This document shows, piece after piece, positions 24,663 through 38,300 of a DNA stretch of 64,000 nucleotides (position 1 is its first letter; every line of letters begins with the position of its first letter). The notes beneath the pieces are model-generated. The model had not been told where the DNA came from and did no database searches. It saw nothing but the letters and a program-made list of their open reading frames with translations. The DNA comes from Camillea tinctor. Lineage: Eukaryota; Ascomycota; Sordariomycetes; Xylariales; Xylariaceae. A program made the translations under genes and the position numbers. The stretch is from the NCBI GenBank assembly GCA_022578605.1, contig MU394055.1, positions 624,902-688,901 of the forward strand, in the 5' to 3' direction.

Positions 24663-24805
24663 TTCGGAGGTTTCTAATCTCTACATGACCATCTATCTCG
24701 GGATGCTTCCTCCGAAATCAACATCCGTCCGGATAAGGTCGGCCTGGTGTATCCTCCGATACGCCGTTAGAACCCACGTATGTACCCGCGAGCGGGTATA
24801 TAAAA
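24663..24805 (+). promoter_or_regulatory. Promoter-like block without an obvious gene
   Basis: Within 143 bp are TTCGGAGG (24663-24670), its exact inverse CCTCCGAA (24709-24716), another CCTCCGAT (24753-24760), a 7-bp palindrome TACCCGC-GA-GCGGGTA (24783-24798) and TATATAAAA (24797-24805). CGG/CCG pairs are typical binding sites of Zn2Cys6 fungal regulators. The first ATG downstream is followed at once by a stop, and no coding frame follows. It could be an orphan promoter of a lost gene or of a non-coding transcript. Confidence 0.3.
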
Positions 24806-26977
24806 TTGGGCCAGAGAAAGCTTCCTCTAAAAAGGTGTTCTCGTGTCAGCACATAAACATGTGATAGTTACATATTGGTTGATCTGCTGTTACTGGGTCA
24901 TGGCTAGGTGCAAGAAGCGGTGACAAGCTGTGGGCAAATACCTATAGAAGAGGACAGATTATCAGTTCTAGGATTTATTGGGACTGTCCTTGCTAACAGA
25001 AAAAGCTATTCTCACATGTTTATCATAACTCAGGACACAGAGCTAAAGTTGTAAATAGAGAAAAGCTAGCATGGCTGGGGAAGGGAGATCAAGTTAGACT
25101 GGGCGCCGACGGCTTGAACCTTTCTGCTCGCCTATGAGCTAGATATGCTGTTGCCACTTAGAGAAAGCTAAAAGAGTTTGTGACGAAACCAACTGGCACA
25201 TAATCAAGCAAGAATCAACTACCTAGAGTTAAGCTAGCTATTGTGTGAACAGCCCATAATCTGGGCTAATTATATTATAGCAAGAAGACTAACCTAGGCA
25301 TGTTCAAGACCATTGGGGATGTTGGCATAATATCACTCAACCGATTAGCATGCCGGGAACATGAACTTAAATTAACAACAGAACTTAGAAGATGAAAGAA
25401 AAATCCCTGTGTTGGACTTGTTCACTTTTCTAGAAAGATTTGCTGAACCCCGCTCCATATTCAGTCTGTAAAGCGTCATTTCTTGAAGGCTTCCGTACTT
25501 AGAGCCCCCTGTCTATCTATCGCTAAAATAGTTCCGAGTTTCAGCAATGGATTTAAATGAGCAGAATAATCGACATATATTCGGAACTCGGAATGCTGTT
25601 CCAGAGGCCACGAATAGGCGCTATGTAAGCAGACCATAATCTGTAGTACTGGGGATCTGCGACCTCAAGCAACGACTTCATATCTAGTAGATCATATAGA
25701 GGTCGTTACCTTACTTAAAAAACACGATAATAAAGCAACTATGCCTTACCTGTATGGTCATGTGGCTATCTTGTAGCTGTCTAGAGTATTGCGTCAGAGA
25801 CACACATCATCAATGCAGCAGAGAATTCGCTTTCATATACCGATGGAGGTTTGTTGATCCGCTCGGCTGAAGCACAGACTCCGTGCTGCCGTGTCGCGAG
25901 TTGGCCGGGAAGAGAAACAACTTAAGATCCTCCAGCCCCATGTCTGTGCTGAGATAAAGTTCTCGCAAGAGTGACCAAAGACGTGATGAGCGATGGATGC
26001 ATGACGTGTGTGGGTGAAGCAGTCATCGAAAACCAAGATTTATCGCGTTTCATCCACCACATATGTTTTCCCAGTCTGGGCATCTATTCACGTGGGTGGT
26101 ATTGAAACTGCTGCCACTGCCGCGCTACCTATAGCTAAGCGCTGCTTGATGAGACGCGCTCGCTTTTGGGTATTTATTGGGATATGACGTTTAATACCTA
26201 CTAGGTAGGCTTCGCAAAGCGCTACATAATGAGAGAGAATGGGCCAAATCCACGTGAGGTAAGATGAGTTTCAAGAAGTTTCAAGTGATTTTCCTTGGCT
26301 CAAATAGAGAGACTGCTTGCTCGTTGATACGTCGTTATCCTTCCTAGGGATTAACGCTTGAGTGTTGAGTAATACATGTAATTGTTTTTGTCAGTATGTA
26401 TTTGTTTTATAGGATGGCAATAGTATTTCTAAATACCATCTTTAGCAACTCCCTTTCTACCTACATACCATATTGGAACTAGAACGGCATCCCCATTCCC
26501 CCAAATGGTGATCCAACAGGAGTACATCCACACATACCAACGTTCAGCCTCATTTCCCAGACCCCAACTAGCCAGGGGTAGGCTGCAAATTCGGGGTCAT
26601 TGCACTTTGACGCTTGTGTAGCTAGTGGTCCCGGGCCACGAGTTCTGAGATGTATTGGGCCTTATACTGCTCAGTGCAGATAGGATGCTGACTATGAGCG
26701 CTCATTTGTGTTGTGAGATCTCAATGGATCTTCGTATCGCGTTGCATATTCTAGGTAAGAATCAACTTTGTAGAGGGTTTCAAACTAGGTACGCTACGGA
26801 GAATTTCCTTGGGAGAGGGTTCTATCCTAACTGGGAACTAGGGAACTAGAAAACTAGGTATGGCGTCTTTATTAATATCTTCATACCATTCCACTTGTGA
26901 CAGCTCGCACCGAACCTAGGGTTCACTTCCAGGGCATTCGCAGACGCCTGAGACATTGGCTTAAAGGGCACTATCTA

Positions 26978-26995
26978 GGGGGGGGGGGGGGGGGG
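26978..26995 (+). repeat. G18 mononucleotide run
   Basis: Eighteen consecutive G in non-coding DNA. Its true length may be uncertain, since long G runs are error-prone in sequencing. Confidence 0.9.
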
Positions 26996-29074
26996 AGGAA
27001 TTTAGAAGTTAGAACCTTCGGAAAGATTTCCCTATTGTCTCATTTACTGTCGTATGGTTTTCTTACGTTGTCAAAGTTATACCCATCTTACATTACATTG
27101 CAACCGTCGCATCTTGTCGTATATGCAACGTTTTATAAGTTATTACATACATACGAACAGCCTTGTGGCGGTCATTTTGGTATTGCTTTTTCGGTAGAGC
27201 ATGGTGTGGACTGCGCTGTATTTCCTTCTTATACCTCTACGTGGCTGCACATGCAGACATGTAATCCAAGCCGACAGAAGCCAAGTCCGCCAAGGCGACC
27301 AGGAGGGAGATCATTTTAGATAACGGCTTCCCATAAGCGGCAGGGGTGAATTCGGCACCAAAGGGTTATCCGTCTAACGACTGGCTCGAACTTGAACTGC
27401 GATTTAATGTAGCCGAACGGCATGGCTGGACCACCACCTTTCCGAGCAATAGCGTGCTTCACATTTTAAACGGGTCTAATGCACGAAATCTTATGTGGCT
27501 GCTATCGTGTGTCCATCCAGCTGCTCGGTAGACACATTCCCATCTTCTCGGTCGTGTGCGCTCTAGCTCGACCTGAAGTCATCTAGGGGTAAGCTTATTA
27601 GGAGGTAAGGTATGTAGCCTCGACGGCCGGCATGAACGGGCAATAATCGTAGGACGCGGACCACCTCAATAGGGTCCCACCATGGCACGACTACACTACA
27701 TAGAAACAAGTTTAACCTGTCGCGAGCGGTAGTCAATCTTGAATATTGATATTGCTGGCCCCATTGGCGCCCCATATAACAACCGACCATAGACGTGACT
27801 CTCGTGATAGGCAGAGATAGGGGCCCAGGGTTTTATGAGAAGCACCTGCAATCAACGGGCTAACAGACCTAGGTGAAATAACGAGGTGCAAAAATGACGT
27901 TCAATCTCGCGGTGGGCCTATCATGATGAACAGCGGGGGATACTGTATCTGGCATTTTGCAGCTAAGCTACTCCGCGATAGTAATAGAGATCCAGTTCCC
28001 ATGACAACAATTGTCATCTCATAGTTGCATTGCCCATGACTAAAATCCCGCTCCCTTCGGGATTTAACGGTGTGATTGGCGGTGATATTCCTCTTGTTAC
28101 AATCTCGTTGGTGTAATGTGTGGTCACATCGGCTCTATTTGGAACAAATAGCTAGCTGTCAGCAGCCGTTTTAGGAAGACACGCACACACGCCGCACGCA
28201 GCAGGAGGAGGAGGACCAGCAGAGAGGTGTGAGGAGAGGTGAGTTTCCAAAATGAGACTTGGACGCCTCGTTCATATTCGGTTCATATGGGCAAAAGGGG
28301 TTAACGAGGAATTTCATTTGGGAGCGCAAGGGTCCCTATCCCATAGTAGTAGGCAATTCGATCCATATTTCTAGCAACGACTTAAGTGGACATGGGCAAC
28401 CAAGAACACACGAATCACTGCGAACGAGTCAAGCTGGGAGCTGTAAGGAACCCGTGCCAACCTAGACATTGAGCTACGCTAGGGGATTTTAGTATGTGGA
28501 GGTCCCTGTCGATTATTCTGTGAATATGAGCGCTAGGTACGACTTTGGATAGTTGTAGCTTGGGTCTTGCTTGGGCAGCCCTGGTTTACCCTGGACTAAC
28601 ACCAGTGGCGTTCTGCATTCATTTCCAGCGCCCGCGGCGGTTTACCTACGTTTAAAGCCTCTTCCGTTGCAGTGTAAGAGAGGAACACGAACCAATTCTT
28701 TGAGCATATTGGGAAGAGAACGAAAACCATAAATATAGCTCCTGATCTAAAATGAGGTAAGAAGAAAGAAAGGGAAAGTAAAACGAAAGGCAAAGAAACA
28801 TTCTCGAACATTTCCGAGAACTTCGATTTAGCTAGAAAAAAGGAGCGCGGAACAAGTCTATCTATTTCTTCTTCTCTCTTGACCTCGTGATTCGTATTAA
28901 TGAATGTATTGATATGGGCTCACAATACGTACTCAGGTGACGGTAGCACATCACAAAGTCCCTGAAAGAGAGAACAAAGCGAGACGGGTAAAAGGCGACT
29001 TATTCACTTTAGCATATATTCCGAGTCATTCATTGTATGTGTGTGTAGTGTGTAGTGTGCCTACATAGCGTACC

Positions 29075-29099
29075 GCATCGCATTGCATCGCATCGCATC
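29075..29099 (+). repeat. GCATC pentanucleotide repeat
   Basis: Five units, one of them with a C-to-T change (GCATT), about 1 kb upstream of the LIM gene. Confidence 0.8.
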
Positions 29100-30080
29100 C
29101 TCTTGCCATCAATACCCACAACTATTTTTATTACTATTATTTTCTATTGTATGTATGCATGAACAGAAGAGAGGTAATCAGAAGTTAATATGCCCGTAAA
29201 ATGTTTCTCATGTTTTAACCCGTTTATCCCAATACTCACCGACATCTAACTTCCTGTCCACCTTGCCATCTACTATTACTATCCTTTTTTACACAAAAAC
29301 TCACTCTGCCCTCGCAGCTGATTGATGCAAGGAGGGCTTGGTTCCTTTCCAGATACGAAGACTTAGAGAGAAGAACGCCAAGCAAGGCAAGACATAGGAA
29401 CTTCCCTGAAGGGGACGCCCGCGCATATCAAATCGCAGCTAGCCAGGGGGAGACAGCAACTGTTGCAGGGGTAGTATTGACACCCTCCACCCTTTCGAGA
29501 CGCTCTTCGCAACACGCAACACCCGAAAAGGCCTCCTCACCGACCTTTACACCTGAATCCCCTCAGATCTCGTTTCCTCTCCACCAATTGCTCTTGTCAA
29601 ACGGGAATCCTTGAAGCGAAGACCACCTGGCCGGCCCTCTCAAACCCCATCGTACATGCATGGTACCCTATCGCATAGCTCAAGAGCCCGAACCCATTGT
29701 TTCCAAAACACCTTTTGCGCCATACGGTATTCAAGATTGTACACCTCGATATTCGTGGCACACCTTGGATCACAGCGGGGCATTGTTTTTCGAGCTTTCA
29801 CCGTCTTGATCAACAGAGCTGAGCCGTTTTTGACTCTTTCCAAACATTCTATAACAACGAGGAAGCGTGGAATAACACCCGCCATCTGGTGAACATCGAC
29901 TCGACAACTATCGATCAATACTGGGGTTTGTGTTGAAGAGATAGCATCTGGCTTTGGATTTTTCGACACGCGCCTTATCCACGATTTGGCGGATGCGTGG
30001 AATAAACTCTACCGACCCTAGCTGAGAATAGGCGCGGGAAGGGGAAAACAAAAGAGGAGGACGGTATAGTAACGGCGAAG

Positions 30081-32382
30081 ATGACCGGAGAAACGAGGCT
30101 CTCGGTTTTCATGCCGACGATAAAATGCTCGAGCTGTGGTAACCAGGTCGAGATATCATTGATGGGAGATCATGTCTGTGGGAGCACAAAACCAGCACCG
30201 GCAGTTCAACGTGAGTTATACGCACCCCCATGGCTCTTCCAGAAGTTCGCGTTTGGTCACTGACAGATGCAAAATACAACAGCGACATCAGCACCAGCAC
30301 CAATGCCTGATCGCCTTGGTGGTGCGCTATCATCATTGAAAGCGAGTGTGTTTGACAAATTCAGTCGCTCACCTCCTTCAGTAGACACGAATGCCGCAAG
30401 TATGTCCATGCCACATGGGTCCCTTGTTCTTTGCGACACTAGCTAACGATGTCTTAGATAAAGCGTTCATGAGAACAGATCAATTAACGCCTTTAAGCGC
30501 CTCAACGGGGTCCCACGCAATCTCACCGCGGACACCCCTATTTGCGCGGCCTAGCACTAGTCATGGAGGAGATGACTATGCACCGGCGATCGCAGGATCA
30601 CCACGGCGCCCCAGTGGATTTGGTAGATTTTCGAGTGAGTCGGAATCGACAGACGCAGATGCGACATACGGAACGAGTCCGAACAAACAGAGTCTTCTGG
30701 CAAGGATGGATAATATTGCTCCGGGGCCTTTTGATCATAGGCCGAGGTCCAAGAGTTCATTTGGTCGCGAAACCAGCAGGGAGTTCCGGCCAGTGTCCCG
30801 TGGCGACGACTCTTTACGGGTAGAGGCTGCTCTAGAGCGACCCAGCACTTCGCATTCGGTATCGTCGAATACCAGTGCAGGAGGCTTCGGGCCACCAAAG
30901 ATGCCTAGAAAGAATGGATATGAAGGGTTCGGGCCACCGCAAAGAGATGGGAGTGATGAGCTGAGCCCCCCGCCGCTTGGTCTGGGCAAACGATCGGAGA
31001 CTTTCTCGGGAAATTCGTCAAGGGCGGACAACGATGATATATATGAGGAGGCACCTGCGCGTGCCCCTTCGGCACCTGGCCCAAGGCCAGATCGGTTACG
31101 AAGGCCATCGAGCAGTAGAGGAGATCAGCCGGGTATGACGGGCGATCGCTCACACCGGCCATCTTTCGGATTAAAAGATACTTCAAGGCCGCCCCCTCCT
31201 CGCAAAAGTTCAATCCGACCATCGACCAGGCATGGAAACAACCTCTCAGTAAATCTAGCTGAAGAGTTTGGTATTAACAACCCTTACCATTCGCCCTCCA
31301 TATCCCAATCGTCTAGCGGTTCTGGCTTCAGCCATGCTTCCCACCAGAGCCAACCGAGCTCAACAACAAGCCCAGCTCGATCGACAAAATCCCAAGAAGG
31401 ACCACGACGACCTTCCGATACAAGCGGCCTCGACTCGTTGATGGATGATATCCAGAATTCTATGGGAGCCCTGAAGTCGAAAGACGACCCACCTAGCCCG
31501 GCCGAGGCACCGCGGATGGACAATACCCCTGATGCGCTCAGACCTGGTGGCAACCGACGGACGCCTCCAGAGCCTCTTCGGTTGGACCCCGCTATTCAAG
31601 ACGGCCAGGACACGATGAAGTCGCCCCTAACACCCGGTCTCAACGCAGGTCGTGAGGACCCCGCGATACAAGCACCACGCTCACCACTCCGCGAGCCTAC
31701 GCACAACCGCCAGGCGTCCCGGGACCAGCGCTCCCGCGGCAAGTGCAAGGCATGTGGAGAGTTGATCACCGGCAAGTCGATCTCTTCGGCGGACGGCCGG
31801 CTCACGGGGCGCTACCACAAGGCGTGCTTCGTGTGCACGACGTGCCAGAAGCCGTTCACCTCGTCGACATTCTACGTGCTAGACGACAAGCCGTACTGTG
31901 AGCAGCACTACCACAAGCTCAACGGCAGCCTGTGCGGGACGTGCCACCGCGGCATCGAGGGCCAGTACCTCGAGGACGAGGCCTCCCGCAAGCACCACCC
32001 CGCCTGCTTCCGCTGCGGCGACTGCGGCATCGTCCTGCGTGACGGGTACTTCGATGTCAACGGCCGCGCCTACTGCGAGCGCGATGCTTGGCGCCGCATG
32101 CAGGCCCTCCATGCCCAGCAGCAGCAACAGATGCGCGGACCACCGCCCCCGCGTGGCATGATGCCTATGTCACGGCCACCTCCTCAAGGCATGGGTATGG
32201 GTATGGGCATGCGCGGCGAGCCACCCATGGGCCTGCCCTCCGGAGGTCCCGCATCCTCGCTCAACCGGCCGTTCGGTCTCCCGTCTGGGATGCGTCTCGC
32301 TCCCGGGCAGGCTCTAGGCCGCGGCGGCCTGGGTCCGATGCCCAAGATGGAGAAGAGACGAACGAGGCTGGGCATGATGTAA
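30081..32382 (+). CDS. Paxillin-like protein with two LIM domains
   Basis: Exons 30081-30210, 30283-30399 and 30458-32382 encode 723 residues. Introns are 72 and 58 nt, the second with a GCTAAC branch site. A short N-terminal Cys/His motif (PTIKCSSCGNQVEISLMGDH) is followed by about 430 residues rich in Ser, Pro and Arg, probably disordered and phosphorylated. Two tandem LIM zinc-binding domains occupy about 512-625 (first Cys at 512, last at 622). The C-terminal tail is Gln-, Pro- and Met/Gly-rich (QQQQQ, PPPP, repeated GM). Fungal proteins of this plan resemble Pxl1, which links actin, Rho signalling and cytokinesis at growth sites; this role is inferred from the family. The LIM region is much more GC-rich than the rest. 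Start: the ATG at 30081 places the PTIKC motif as in relatives. Confidence 0.88.
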
Positions 32383-32968
32383 AGCGGAAAAGAAAAAAAG
32401 AACCCAAGCCTGAAGCTCCCTTTCCTAGTATAACTACCATCACCAATCACCAACCACCAACTTACCCGATAACATGTATATTTCCCCCCCAAAAGCGACC
32501 CATGGACTTTTTTGAACTCGATGTCAACTCGCCCCCGATGAACGACGATTACGCCCGCATATTCCCTGACCCCCCATAACTTCACCCCTCGTTTTCCTTC
32601 CATTTTGTCGTTGCCATACTATCCGTCATCGACTTATCTCTCCCCTCCCGCCTCTCGTACATGGACATATCTACCTACCTACCTCACCTACCTCACACAT
32701 TTTTCTACGGGAGATGAGATCGATGGTTTTAGGTTCTCCTTCTCCCTCGGATCACATGTCGTTACCTAGAATGAAGCAGCATAGGCGTTTAGCGGATGGA
32801 TTTTTTTGATTTTTTTTTTGCCTTTTTTTTTTTTGAAGGACTCCTCATATTCATACTATTTTCTTCGTCTTCTCAAGTCTTCTTTTCTCGTTCTGTAGTT
32901 GAGAGTGCGAAGAAGAAAAGAGACGTGTAGAAAGGAAAGGCATAAAAAGCAAAGAAAGAGAGGAAGCA

Positions 32969-32989
32969 GAGAGAGAGAGAGAGAGAGAG
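32969..32989. repeat. GA dinucleotide microsatellite
   Basis: About ten GA units in the 3' flank of the LIM gene. Confidence 0.85.
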
Positions 32990-35315
32990 TCGTCCTCGCA
33001 AACATCCATCACTCCCCGTTCGTTTCGGTTCTATTCGCGCGTTATACCCTCTTCCTACGACATCTCAGTTGACGCTGCACATCCCGTTCTTTCTTTCACA
33101 TACCCCCTTCGATCATCGTTGGGCATTGCATATATATGTTGGCATCATTTATCCTATTTTTACCTTATATACCCCTTGATGAGGTTGTTTTTTATAGGTA
33201 TTTTCTTTTTTTCCAATTTTCGTCGGCTGACGGTGTCTTCCCGCTTATTTTCGGGTTGAAACCACACCGATTATGTTTTTCTATAACTGGAGGATGTTGG
33301 CTTAGAGAAGGAGAAGGAGAAGGAGAAGGGGACACAGATAAGGCCAGCTCTAGCTTTGACATTCATATATAACCGACCTATCTACGTAATGATTGGGAGG
33401 GACTATATCTACTATATGGAATTGCTACAAACCAATACTATAATTGTTTGATTAATAATTTTAAAAAGGGGGAATGGGAGCGTACGGGGATGAAAATTTC
33501 TTTTCTCCCCCATTGCGCTGGGACGACAAACTGGAGAAAGAGGATGTGCTTAGATACCTTTACCTACCTACAACCTACCTGCCGTCGACTAGGAAAACAA
33601 CTGCTACTACAATACAACTACAATTACTACTACCACTCACTCATCCTCTACTATGGAGGAACGAAGAACCCTTTCTAACTAAAATGCCTGGTTTTTTGTC
33701 CTTGCCGTGCTTTGCCTTTGTCCTGAGTTTGACTCGATGATTGTCCTTAACCTGCCACACAGTCTAGAGAGAAGTCGCCCGTAGTATGTAAATCCTAGTT
33801 GCTTGCTGAAGCAACCAACCGGATGTTTGCTACCTGGGAAGGGAGACGGATGGTGGGCCGCGATCTCCGGAAAGGGAAGGAAAGGGGGAGGGGGGAGAAC
33901 CACCATTGTTAAGTTGTCGTGATTGTTACAACAGCCCTCTATCTTGGGGAAGGGGGATTCCGGCAAGAACAAGTAACAAAGGGGGGTGTGGGTGGTAGTG
34001 TGGGTGGTAGGCGATCTCTTAGTGTCTATCTCTCTCTTGAAGCTATGATATAATGATGACAGTTTACTATCAAACACTTGACAAAGCAACGCACAATAGA
34101 TACCTGCCCAGATAGGTATTACAAAGTTCTGCTTTTCTAGGTCTAGATTTATCGGCGATCCCTCCTTTTCGATACTATTATTTGCTTCTGGCTATCTCAA
34201 AGTGCTCTGCCTCACACTTTTCTCTACGGTTATACTTGGGATATATCCTGCCGCTTCCCTCCTGTCGGTCGTTCGATTATCTTGTTTGTGCAATGGCATG
34301 TTTGGAAGTAAAACAAAACCAATGAGAACTCAAGGGATAAGAGGTTTGGGGAAAAGACAGTAGCAGTTCATTTTCAAAGGTCGGACAGAAACTACCTTCG
34401 GGAATTGGACCAGCTTGTGTATAGAAAGCATATCGTACACTAGCAAGTTAGGAAATAGGTTTAGACAGACTTAAACGTACAACACATCCTACTGCTATCT
34501 TCATACCACCCCGCTTCCTACTACCTACTAGTTCTTTAGTTATGGTTATACGATGTATTGAAGTTAGGTAGGTTGGTTCACCCTGATCTTCATAATTGCC
34601 ACAAACGCGCGATCTTCCAACACTAGAGTGAACATGTTTAGACATCTATATGTAATATATATATATACGCACATCTCTCATTACTATGCCCTCATGATCT
34701 TGCTTTGTGTTGCTAATCTTGCCTCGAAGCTCGCACCGTAACTTATGTTTTTCTTTCATCTAACTCGGCAGCATGTGGTGGGAAAGTACCGACTTACCTG
34801 TTCGAGCTGTAGGAGAATAAGAGCCGGTGCAATTTTGTTTATTTGAAACAGGACGGTCGGTTACATACATTGGGAACCTTGGCTATCTACTACCAAGCTA
34901 GGTTACCTACTTAACTTTACACCTTTACCGATCAACTTACCTGGTTCTGGTTACCTTTGATATTTGACTTACGTTGATTCGTACATCTAGTTCCTAACCT
35001 AACTTACTTTGCTTTTGGAGCGCCTTATAAAGTTTTGTGCGCGCTTACTACGGCATGTCTTAGATACTTAATATGTTATATATATGTGTATATGCACAGG
35101 TTACCATTCACATACATATCCCGGTATATCTCCCTAGGGTTCGATAATTAAGTAACCTAGCACATAATGCAAGTGATTAATTATTCGACCAATGTTACAG
35201 TTGGAGGTTCGAAGATCGAAAGGTCTCAGTTTCTACTCCCACCAATTACTTACAACTACAATACAACTTAGAACAACCTGCATACACTCCTAAAAGCGAC
35301 CCTGTGTTGTAGCGC

Positions 35316-35368
35316 CGGACGGTGCCGTTGACCGCCCAGAATTAGCACAGAGCCCTGCCGACCGTCCG
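35316..35368. repeat. 8-bp perfect inverted repeat CGGACGGT / ACCGTCCG
   Basis: Arms at 35316-35323 and 35361-35368 flank a 37-nt, locally GC-rich spacer in otherwise AT-rich DNA. It could form a hairpin or hold paired regulator sites (CGG...CCG). Confidence 0.5.
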
Positions 35369-38300
35369 TTGGCCCACTTAATGGACCTCACGAAACTTCA
35401 AGGCGGCCAAGAATGTTTTAAGATGTTTAAGTAGTACCACAATGTACATGTGCTACGGTGGACAGATGAAGACTGAATAACCAGTAGACTTTACATTTGC
35501 TTTCTTCTAGTCTTGCTGCTTACTTTTCTTACTTGAGAATAAAAAAAAGAATAAAAAAAAGCATGTGAATAATCTCGAACCTGCGAACTAATAGACTAGT
35601 GAGTAAGTACTAAGTAGTATATGCAATGGATAAGCATATCATGTATTCCATGTCTCTGAGAGAAAACAGAAAAGGCTTTCTTGCCTTGTCCCAAAAAAGC
35701 TTCGATTTGGAAAAGCCTACGTATGTGCCGAATGTGCCAGATTAAAGGGAACCAATCTTTCCCTACTTCCGGTAAAGCCCTGAACATGTCAGTTTGGTAA
35801 CCTATCAGCCTATGTACAATACATACACCCTAACCCACCGGGAATTACATGGTAAGTAAGTAAGTTACGAAGACAATGAAAGACAATGAAAAGAAAAAAA
35901 AAACAATTTTCAGCTGGTTGATCGATCGATCTTGTCGCAACAGCCACCGCACGGATATATTTATATAGTTATACATCCGTATCTGCGTACAATTGTATGT
36001 ACGATACATACACTATAAACCAACTTATGGGATAGGACTGACTTGTTAGGTATGTATCGGCACTACGGTAGCATAAATATAGAAACGAGAGCGAGAGCGA
36101 CGGGCAACTGTCTCGAGAGATATTACGCAGAACGGACTAAATCGTTGTTTGGTGGAGCTGAGGGACCTGTCTCGGTTTTCTCGCCAACCCTCCATTCCGG
36201 GTCCCGCTAGGAGAGAGGGGTGGAAATGGTGTTTCAGTTCACCTCGTGCCGACATGACATCATCCCGGGATGCTGCATGATCCGTTCGCTCGCCTATGTG
36301 ATGTGGTGGCACGGGTAACGGCGACGTGTGCGACTAGAACTTAGATAACTTATGTAGGTACACATACACGCGCATTGGTGGGCAGCCAATATAAGCACGA
36401 AAAGAGACTAAGATTGGTCGGTAAGCAGGAGGCGGCTCTGTGTAGGACTTTGGAGGAAGGTTAAGAAGATTTACTCACTAAATGGAGTTCCCAGATGGGT
36501 AGTTGGTTTGTAGTGTAGTGTAGTGAACAATATGAGGAAACTTGTAGCGACTATCATGTATCATGTAGGTTAGGTATGTAGATTATGTATGTATGTATTG
36601 TCAACTCCGCCTATATTATGTATAGTTTAACCTAGTGTGCGAGTGTGAATGATTCAGACCGGCTTATTTTTTATATGAGAAATAGCCACGATTCATCCCC
36701 GGTATTTGTAAATGTAATACATCACATTAATTACATGGACATTTCGTACTTAGGCTTTCAAGACAATTCGTCCTCTCATCCTATTCTATTCTTCCGTCTT
36801 GCGAAATAGCGAGATAGAGAGCAGGAGAGAATGTACTTAGGTAGGTACTTACAGGAATCTCAATTTGCACGTCATTTTTATAACTTAGTAATAACTATTG
36901 GATGAGCACATCAATACAAGACGCGCGTTGGACTCCAATTGCATCCTTCTGCTGTTATAATCTGGTTCAGGTCCTGTGGGCCATGTCAGCCCATCGAGCC
37001 GCCTCTGGACCTGTGTTCTGAAACTGGTCATGACAGTATAACACTTTCCCAGCCTGTGATACTAATTCCACCTCATCCTATCCCATCCCATTTTATCGTG
37101 GACCTTGGATTGCTCGAATCCTTTACGGAAAGCTAGTTATATCATTGGCAATGGTAAGACGAAGAGAGCACTAAAACCCTTTCCCATCCAACAGCACTGT
37201 TTGAAGTATCAATTACAGTTCCTCCTGCCCCCATCGTACTTACACAGAGGGATCGATGCATCTCTCATGCAGCCATGGCCAAAAAGGCTACGGTATGTCC
37301 TACAACTAGCTACATGCGTGTAGGTCAAGGCTGGCTGGCATACATACGGTATAGGCGAGTCTAAGCAAGCCAGTGTATGTGGAACCAATCAAACACGAAC
37401 AACTTAGCATGGCGAGCGATCGTCGGATAGAGCAAGTAACTCCCCCAAGTGTTCGTCCCTAATACAAGATAATGTCGCAAGAATAAGATGAAGGGCTGGG
37501 CGGACTAGAAGAGAGAGAGTGAATAGCACCGGGACAAGAGAACAAAGAAGGAGAAGAGAAAGAGAAGAGCTAGGTATCTTTTAGGGTTCATCAACTAAAG
37601 ACAAGGTATCTTTACGTATTGGTGCAATGAGATACTACATGGAAGTAAATTCTAGTGTGTAGTGTACCTACGCATTATCAATGTGGCGTGTACGGGCCGG
37701 CGACCGGCTCAGACCTGATATGATTCAAGTTGGTTGAAAGCAAGAGACGGTCGGTTACTTAGCTGTGAATCCAGTGGCTTCGGCTAGGATTTAAGTAATC
37801 TAGTTTTCGGGTTGAAGCTGAGGAAGTGTGTGTCTTTCTAAAGGGCAACTAGTTGTAGAGTATTATCGCCGGTCCGATTATCGCAAGTCGGTTGGGCGAC
37901 CGCTTGTTATTATTTTTCCTTGGTATAAACGATCGATTGGCCGTGATTCCACCCTAGCTGTAGAAGAAACAAGTAACATGATGGCTTGGCATATATAGCC
38001 TTCTTCCCGTCTATTGTTGGGCTGTATGTATGTACCAGTAGCGCGCCGTCCTATCCTTGCTTGGTGTTTACCATATATAGTTCCTCGCAGGGGGACAGAA
38101 ATAAATAAATACCTGGTCGTAAACGTCCACTGTCTGCGGTATAACATAAAGACCAGAGAAACGAATCAATTCCTGTTCCAGAACTTCCAGCACGTCAACC
38201 TGCTCAGTTGTGATTGGCTTTCGTTTTTCGTTACTATCTGCCCTTTAACAACTAACCCTGGATACTGGGTAAACAACCTTGAAAATAACACTACTCGTGT

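Larger units (their letters stand above)
22312..30080. other. 7.8 kb gene-free stretch
   Basis: No supported protein gene or RNA gene. The left 450 bases are the inositol-phosphate synthase promoter and leader. From about 22.7 to 26.4 kb the DNA is AT-rich and featureless except for a promoter-like block at 24663-24805. A run of 18 G lies at 26978-26995 and GCATC pentamers at 29075-29099. The last 2 kb probably hold the promoter and leader of the LIM gene. Scattered short open frames (for example 26897-27319) have no protein-like character that I can recognise. Confidence 0.5.

Noticed and set aside
26897..27531. Open frames around the G18 run
   Set aside because: No recognisable similarity, Gly tract produced by the G run, no splice structure linking them.
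29656..29892. 79-codon frame upstream of the LIM gene as a possible first exon or uORF
   Set aside because: The LIM protein already begins with its conserved N-terminal motif at 30081; no donor site in a suitable phase was evident.
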